64,000 bases of DNA from assembly GCF_001420915.1 (NCBI RefSeq), contig NZ_CP013021.1, positions 1,636,501 to 1,700,500 of the forward strand, in the 5' to 3' direction. The notes under the pieces are model-generated. The model saw only the letters and a program-made list of their open reading frames with translations, did no database searches and was not told where the DNA came from. Of the stretch, positions 59,246 to 64,000 are shown piece after piece. The translations under genes and the position numbers were made by a program. This DNA comes from Agarivorans gilvus. GTDB lineage: Bacteria > Pseudomonadota > Gammaproteobacteria > Enterobacterales > Celerinatantimonadaceae. Within the stretch, counting starts at the first letter, position 1. Each line of letters starts with the position of its first letter.

Positions 59246-61288
59246 ATGAGCAAGGAAATATTTAACCCTACTCGCTTTAACAAAAGTGATAATCCAGATT
59301 TTGACCAAGTATTAGAAGCCCACTTAGCTCGCCGTAGCGTATTAAAGGGTGGTCTGGGTTTAGGGGCAATGGCCACTTTTGGCGCCTTTGGCTTAGCTGG
59401 TTGTAACTCCAGCAGCAGCGATACGCCTGCCCCCACAGTGTCTAAAGCCAAATTAGGCTTTAACTCAATTGCTGGCTCGAAAACAGATGCGGTAAGTGTG
59501 CCAGAGGGCTACAGCGCACAAGTGCTTGCGCCATGGGGCCAACCACTGACTGACCGAGCCTCGGCTTGGCAAGCAGACGGCAGCAATAATGCCGTTGATC
59601 AAGAAAATGCCATGGGCATGCACCACGACGGTTTGCACTTCTTCCCCCTAAATGACTCAGGCAGCGATGGCCTACTTTGTGTTAACCACGAATACATCGA
59701 CCAAAATGCACTACACCCCACGGGTAGCGATGCCGATGCTAACGGAGTGCGTAGCAGTGTTGATCAAATACGCAAAGAAATTAACGCCCACGGCGTGGCA
59801 GTAGTGCGTATTCAACTGCAAGACAACGGCCAATGGAAGGTGGTGGATAATGACCCACTAAACCGCCGTTACACTGGTGCCACCACCATGGATATTTCTG
59901 GCCCACTGGCTTACTCAGATAAGTTGGCTACGCCGTTTTCACCCGATGGCAGCCAAGCGCGTGGCACCTTAAACAACTGTGGTAATGGTTATACGCCTTG
60001 GGGAACTTACCTCACTTGTGAAGAAAACTGGCCGGGCTACTTCATCAATACCGGCACAATCACTGACGATCAAGAGCGTATTGGTATCAGCACTTCTGGC
60101 ACCGGTCGTTATGGCTGGGAAACCCTTGCAGGTAATGCCGAAGAGCGAGTGGATGAATTCTCTCGTTTTAACGTCACCCCAAGTGGTAGCAGCGCCATGG
60201 ATGACTACCGCAACGAAGCTAACGGCCACGGTTTCATTGTAGAAATTGACCCTTACACCGCTAACTCACGTGCAGTAAAACGTACCGCTTTAGGTCGCTT
60301 CCGCCACGAAGGCTGTACCTTTGGTAAGCTAGTAGCAGGCCAACCGATTAGCTTTTACTCTGGGCACGATTCGCGCTTCGAGTACATGTATAAGTTTGTT
60401 TCAGCTGCAGCATGGGATCCTGCCGATGCTAACGCGAGCGATCGCCTAGCCATGGGTGACAAATACATGGATGAAGGAACCCTGTATGTAGCGAAGTTTG
60501 ACGCCGACGGCGTTGGTAGCTGGCTACCCCTTAGCATGGACGGCGCAACTCAAGATGGTGGCAGCTTAAGCGATCATTTCGACAGCTTGGAAGACATCAT
60601 CCTAAATACCGCGGGTGCGGCCGATTTAGTAGGCGCTACGCCAATGGACCGCCCAGAATGGTGTGCGGTAGACCCTATCACCGGTGCGGTTTACCTAACC
60701 CTTACCAATAATACCCGTCGTAATGAAACCACCGGCACCAACCCGGCCAACCCACGCCTAAACAATAAGTTTGGCCACGTGATCCGTTGGGACGAAGGTG
60801 ACAGCGTGAACGAATTCACTTGGGATATTTTCGTATTTGGCTCAGACGCTAATGGCGACGCCGCAACCAACCTATCTGGCCTTAATGAATTTAACCAATT
60901 TGCCAGCCCCGATGGCCTGTCTTTCGACCAACGCGGTATTTTGTGGATCCAAACCGACAACGGCGCCAGTGAAGTCACCTCTTATACTAATGACCAAATG
61001 TTAGCAGTAGTGCCTTCAACCATTACCGACGATGAAGGCAACTTAGATACCATTAACGCCGATAACCAAGGCGAATTACGTCGCTTCTTCGTTGGGCCAA
61101 ACGGTTGTGAAGTCACTGGCTTTACCATCACTCCAGACTACACCACCATGTTTGTGTCGATTCAACATCCCGGTAACTGGCCCTACAGCAGCAATGCTGC
61201 CGAAGCCACTCCAGCCGGGGTAAACATTCGACCACGCGCGGCTCTGGTAGCCATTCGTAAAAACGATGGTAGCCCATTAGGGGTTTAA
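59246..61288 (+). CDS. phoX: PhoX-family alkaline phosphatase, Tat-exported
   Basis: The 680-residue protein has the twin-arginine signal LARRSVLKGGLGLGAM (about 28-43), followed by a Cys in GLAGCNSS that could be a lipidation site. The DUF839/PhoX fold follows: GMHHDGLHFFPL, LCVNHEYIDQ, TWGTYLTCEENWPGYF-like metal motifs, then GRFRHEGCTFG and PDGLSFDQRGILWIQTDNG. PhoX enzymes bind Ca and Fe and release phosphate from many organic phosphates in phosphate-poor sea water. Pho-box-like repeats lie upstream. tatABC follow, providing the exporter it needs. Confidence 0.93.
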   Translation: MSKEIFNPTRFNKSDNPDFDQVLEAHLARRSVLKGGLGLGAMATFGAFGLAGCNSSSSDTPAPTVSKAKLGFNSIAGSKTDAVSVPEGYSAQVLAPWGQPLTDRASAWQADGSNNAVDQENAMGMHHDGLHFFPLNDSGSDGLLCVNHEYIDQNALHPTGSDADANGVRSSVDQIRKEINAHGVAVVRIQLQDNGQWKVVDNDPLNRRYTGATTMDISGPLAYSDKLATPFSPDGSQARGTLNNCGNGYTPWGTYLTCEENWPGYFINTGTITDDQERIGISTSGTGRYGWETLAGNAEERVDEFSRFNVTPSGSSAMDDYRNEANGHGFIVEIDPYTANSRAVKRTALGRFRHEGCTFGKLVAGQPISFYSGHDSRFEYMYKFVSAAAWDPADANASDRLAMGDKYMDEGTLYVAKFDADGVGSWLPLSMDGATQDGGSLSDHFDSLEDIILNTAGAADLVGATPMDRPEWCAVDPITGAVYLTLTNNTRRNETTGTNPANPRLNNKFGHVIRWDEGDSVNEFTWDIFVFGSDANGDAATNLSGLNEFNQFASPDGLSFDQRGILWIQTDNGASEVTSYTNDQMLAVVPSTITDDEGNLDTINADNQGELRRFFVGPNGCEVTGFTITPDYTTMFVSIQHPGNWPYSSNAAEATPAGVNIRPRAALVAIRKNDGSPLGV

Positions 61289-61308
61289 GCCTCCTTTTAG
61301 CTCAACTA

Positions 61309-61332
61309 GGCAGGCCTTCAGGCCTGCCGCTT
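61309..61332 (+). terminator. hairpin between phoX and tatA
   Basis: A 9-bp GC-rich stem (61309-61317 with 61320-61328) is followed by GCTTTT. It may be a partial terminator that lowers tatABC expression relative to phoX, or a stabilising hairpin. Confidence 0.65.
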
Positions 61333-61360
61333 TTAACGACTCAAAATGTAAGGAAATATC

Positions 61361-61576
61361 ATGGCAGGAATTAGCATTTGGCAGCTCGCCATCATCGCAG
61401 TAATCGTTGTATTACTGTTTGGCACCAAGCGCCTACGTGGGCTAGGCGGCGATCTGGGCACCACTATAAAAGGCTTTAAACAAGCCATGGCTGAAGATAA
61501 AGACCCAGAGCAACTTAGCCAAGCCAAGCAAACGGCTTCAGCAAACGCAGAACTTAAACAACAGCAAGGTAGCTAA
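61361..61576 (+). CDS. tatA: Sec-independent translocase subunit TatA
   Basis: The 71-residue protein has one N-terminal helix (ISIWQLAIIAVIVVLLFG), the FGTKRLRGLGGDLG hinge with the conserved Phe-Gly, an amphipathic helix and a polar tail. It forms the size-variable pore of the Tat system. It is the first gene of tatABC, directly behind phoX. Confidence 0.95.
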   Translation: MAGISIWQLAIIAVIVVLLFGTKRLRGLGGDLGTTIKGFKQAMAEDKDPEQLSQAKQTASANAELKQQQGS

Positions 61577-61578
61577 GC

Positions 61579-61878
61579 GTGTTTGATATCGGCTTTTGGG
61601 AACTGAGTCTTATCGCCATTGTGAGCCTAGTATTAATTGGGCCACAGCGCTTACCCGACACTCTGCGTAGCGTGTTTGCTGGCTGGCGACGAGCCAAACA
61701 AATGGCGACTGAAGTAACAAACAAACTAGAAAGCGAGTTGGGTTTAGAAGAACTTAATCAAGGTATAAAACAGGTGCAACAGCCGCTAGTTAGCCCCAAA
61801 GTACGCCCTCGAAAAAGCGCGGCTAGCATCAGCCAAAGCGACTCATCAACTAATGCAAAGCTTAAGGAGCAAGCATGA
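61579..61878 (+). CDS. tatB: Sec-independent translocase subunit TatB
   Basis: The 99-residue protein has the TatB N-terminus MFDIGFWELSLIAIVSLVLI, including the conserved Glu, then GPQRLPDTLR and an amphipathic helix. It is shorter than E. coli TatB (171 residues), mainly in the tail. It starts with GTG two bases after the tatA stop and overlaps tatC by four bases. It works with TatC as substrate receptor. Confidence 0.94.
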   Translation: MFDIGFWELSLIAIVSLVLIGPQRLPDTLRSVFAGWRRAKQMATEVTNKLESELGLEELNQGIKQVQQPLVSPKVRPRKSAASISQSDSSTNAKLKEQA

Positions 61879-62627
61879 GCCGCCGGCAAGCTTTAGTGCA
61901 ACACCTCATAGAGCTGCGTAAGCGCTTATTACTGGCGCTAGCCTGGCTAGTATTAAGCTTTATTGGCTTGCTGTGGTTTGCTAACGACATTTATCACTAT
62001 CTAGCTACTCCCTTACTCAAGCTGCTTCCCGAAGGCAGTAGCATGATTGCCACTGACGTAGCTGCGCCGTTTTTCACCCCGATTAAGCTAACCTTGTTTT
62101 GCGCTTTTGCCATCTCAATACCGATGCTTATCTACCAGGCATGGCGCTTTATCGCGCCGGGCTTAAAAAGCCAAGAGCGTAAGCTATCTATGCCGCTGCT
62201 AGTATCAGGCTCATTACTGTTTTACTCAGGCGTAGCTTTTGCCTATGGCGTAGTATTACCGGCGGCATTTAGCTTCTTTACCGCCACCACTCCTCAGGGC
62301 GTAGCCATGGCCACCGACATCAGTAGCTACCTCGACTTTGTATTGGCCTTGTTTAGCGCCTTTGGACTGGCCTTTGAAATCCCTGTAGTGGTCTTTCTGC
62401 TATGTAAACTAGGGATCTGCGAAGTCAGCAGTTTAAGTCAGGCGAGACCGCATGTGGTGGTAGCTAGCTTTGTGCTGGGCATGCTGCTCACGCCACCGGA
62501 CATCATCTCGCAAACCTTACTGGCAATACCGATGTGTTTGTTATTTGAATTGGGCATACTGGCTAGCCGCTGCTGGGCTAGTACTTCGGTAAAACAGACG
62601 ACAGTGGCCAACCACATAATCAGTTAA
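61875..62627 (+). CDS. tatC: Sec-independent translocase subunit TatC
   Basis: The 250-residue six-helix membrane protein begins with the conserved LVQHLIELRKRLL. Later motifs are FTPIKLTLFCAFAISIPML, YQAWRFIAPGLKSQERK, and TPPDIISQTLLAIPM near the end. It recognises the twin-arginine signal with TatB. The ATGA overlap with tatB indicates translational coupling. Whether the genome has another tat locus cannot be seen here. Confidence 0.96.
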   Translation: MSRRQALVQHLIELRKRLLLALAWLVLSFIGLLWFANDIYHYLATPLLKLLPEGSSMIATDVAAPFFTPIKLTLFCAFAISIPMLIYQAWRFIAPGLKSQERKLSMPLLVSGSLLFYSGVAFAYGVVLPAAFSFFTATTPQGVAMATDISSYLDFVLALFSAFGLAFEIPVVVFLLCKLGICEVSSLSQARPHVVVASFVLGMLLTPPDIISQTLLAIPMCLLFELGILASRCWASTSVKQTTVANHIIS

Positions 62628-62735
62628 TAGTAATCTTAAACTCATAATTCAAGTAAACATAAGCTAGAACAGCCACTTACCTTAAGCTTTAAAAACGGTA
62701 GTATGATGTTTTGGTGATAATTTGGAGCTTGGATA

Positions 62736-63842
62736 ATGTATCAAGATTTCGCAGCTGAGCTGGCGTGGGCCACTCAGCATATGCCCAGAACGGCTGCGGC
62801 AATTGCCGCATTGCCCGATTTAGCAGGTGTGAGACTCGCCTGTAATATGCACCTCGACCTAAAAATGGCGCCATTGGTCGCCGGCCTGCTGGATAAAGGC
62901 GCAGCCATATTCTTAACTACCTGTAACCCAACAACAGTGCAAAACGAGGTAGTGGCTTACTTGGTGGAAAAAGGTGCCCAAGCCCACGCTTGGCGAGATA
63001 TGAGCGAAGCGGATTGGTCAGACTCATTTGATCAAGCACTAGCATGGCAGCCCAGTCATTTATGTGAAATGGGCGCCGACTTAAGCACTCGCCTACACCA
63101 GAGTGACAAGGGCCCGCAAATTATTGCCGGTCTAGAAGCCACGGGTTCTGGTATCAATCGCTTAGGCGGTGTTACGCCACGTTACCCCATTTTCAATTGG
63201 GACGATTTGCCAGTAAAAGAAGGTTTGCATAACCGCCACATGGTAGGGCTAACCGCTTGGCATACTTTTTTTCAAACCACCCACCTCACCTTACACGAGA
63301 AAAAAGTACTGGTTATTGGCTACGGCTTAGTGGGCCAAGGCGTGGCTGCGGCCGCCAAAGCCTACGGTGGTCAGGTTGAAGTAGCCGAGCTGAACCCCGC
63401 CCGAGCACTGCAAGCCAAATACGATGGCTGGCCAGTGGTGGATTTGGCCGAGGCCATTCCCCATTGCGATGTTATCGCTACCGCCACCGGTGCTTACGGC
63501 GTATTGGGCGGCGCGCAATTGGATGCCACCAAACCAGGGGCGTTCATATTAAATGTTGGCCATGTGGCACAAGAGATAGACGTCCCCTATCTGAAACAAC
63601 ATGCAACTCACTGCCAACCGATGCCCTATGTTGATGCCTATACACTCGGCGAAAAAACCCTCTACCTATTAGCAGACGGCTCCATGTTCAACCTAACAGC
63701 TGGCTATGGTGATAGCTTAAATGCCTTTGATGTTACCCTAGCGGTGATGGCCGCAGGCATTGGCCACATTGTGGGCGAAGGCGCCAAGCATGATAAGGGC
63801 TTGTATTTACTGCCAGAAAGCGCTTGGATGAAGTCGCTTTAA
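62736..63842 (+). CDS. divergent S-adenosylhomocysteine hydrolase-like protein
   Basis: The 368-residue protein follows the AdoHcyase fold. RLACNMHLDLKMAPLVAGL gives the substrate His. FLTTCNPTTVQNEVVAYL, EMGADLSTRLH (Asp) and GLEATGSGINRL (Glu) follow. The NAD site is VLVIGYGLVGQGVAA. The usual NDSxTKxxFDN block is replaced by LPVKEGLHNRH: Lys and Asn align, but the catalytic Asp190 position is His. The C-terminal KPDHYRY tail is missing, making it shorter than the usual 430 or more residues. It probably binds NAD and a nucleoside-like substrate, but ordinary hydrolase activity is uncertain. It is a single gene. Confidence 0.75.
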   Translation: MYQDFAAELAWATQHMPRTAAAIAALPDLAGVRLACNMHLDLKMAPLVAGLLDKGAAIFLTTCNPTTVQNEVVAYLVEKGAQAHAWRDMSEADWSDSFDQALAWQPSHLCEMGADLSTRLHQSDKGPQIIAGLEATGSGINRLGGVTPRYPIFNWDDLPVKEGLHNRHMVGLTAWHTFFQTTHLTLHEKKVLVIGYGLVGQGVAAAAKAYGGQVEVAELNPARALQAKYDGWPVVDLAEAIPHCDVIATATGAYGVLGGAQLDATKPGAFILNVGHVAQEIDVPYLKQHATHCQPMPYVDAYTLGEKTLYLLADGSMFNLTAGYGDSLNAFDVTLAVMAAGIGHIVGEGAKHDKGLYLLPESAWMKSL

Positions 63843-64000
63843 GCTCTGTAGAGCCAATAGTGTTTTCTAGCGGCTGTTAATAAAGATTGTCACTGTGGGG
63901 AAATAACAACTGGAACGTTGAGGCTACCAATAGGCGATAGCAAAGGCTTAATACATAGCGAGCTAGTATGAACACGCCAAATTGCTCGCCTTTAGGATCC

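Overview
The window looks like chromosomal DNA of a marine gammaproteobacterium close to Agarivorans or other Alteromonadales. This is inferred from moderate GC, the relatives suggested by the housekeeping-like proteins, a Tat-exported PhoX phosphatase, lipid A phosphoethanolamine transferase with DgkA, and many GGEEF and solute-binding sensors. No rRNA, tRNA, CRISPR array or replication origin was seen.

Layout. (1) 1-5.1 kb: YghU-type glutathione transferase, a solute-binding protein, a family 1 6-phospho-beta-glucosidase and an SBF-like transporter. (2) 5.3-13.3 kb: a copper/silver efflux block made of a small Cys/His/Met secreted protein, CusC-, CusB- and CusA-like RND proteins, a cytochrome b562-like protein carrying a large Met/His insertion, and a cytochrome b561. 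The CusB-like protein ends in 25 tandem MDHS-type pentapeptides. (3) 13.3-25.3 kb: mixed metabolic and regulatory genes, including two genes broken by one missing base in a short homopolymer, a partial copy of a VOC gene, a GHKL-ATPase/HExxH protein, an ABC-F ATPase, and a solute-binding protein paired with a diguanylate cyclase. (4) 25.3-41.7 kb: an accessory island with two large toxin-like proteins that share a new-looking N-terminal module, candidate immunity genes and an immunity-gene remnant, a Tlde1/Tldi1-like peptidoglycan effector pair, three near-identical IS903-type insertion sequences, an IS110-family element and truncated genes at IS junctions. (5) 41.9-43.7 kb: a second copper-related cluster (DUF411, cytochrome c, a 39-residue membrane protein and a paralogue of the small secreted protein of the efflux block). 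(6) 44-49.2 kb: diguanylate cyclase, eptA-dgkA behind a perfect PmrA-type box, and a YqhD-like alcohol dehydrogenase. (7) 49.3-58.7 kb: a tightly packed seven-gene minus-strand operon built around an FtsK/SpoIIIE-type ATPase with two roughly 90-residue helical proteins, coiled-coil proteins, a lipoprotein glycerophosphodiesterase and a PEGA-domain membrane protein. (8) 59.2-63.8 kb: PhoX behind Pho-box-like repeats, followed by tatABC, then a divergent S-adenosylhomocysteine hydrolase-like gene.

How they work together. The two copper loci probably form one periplasmic copper handling and efflux response. phoX-tatABC pairs a Tat substrate with its exporter. eptA-dgkA fits PmrA-controlled lipid A modification. 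The strongest candidate for an undescribed system is the FtsK/SpoIIIE-centred operon at 49.3-58.7 kb, whose gene content resembles an ESX/type VII secretion core in a Gram-negative genome. The next are the toxin family with the shared N-terminal module and the copper-adapted cytochrome b562. Three genes in the window carry a frameshift that a single extra base in a homopolymer would repair, so sequencing error must be excluded before they are called pseudogenes.
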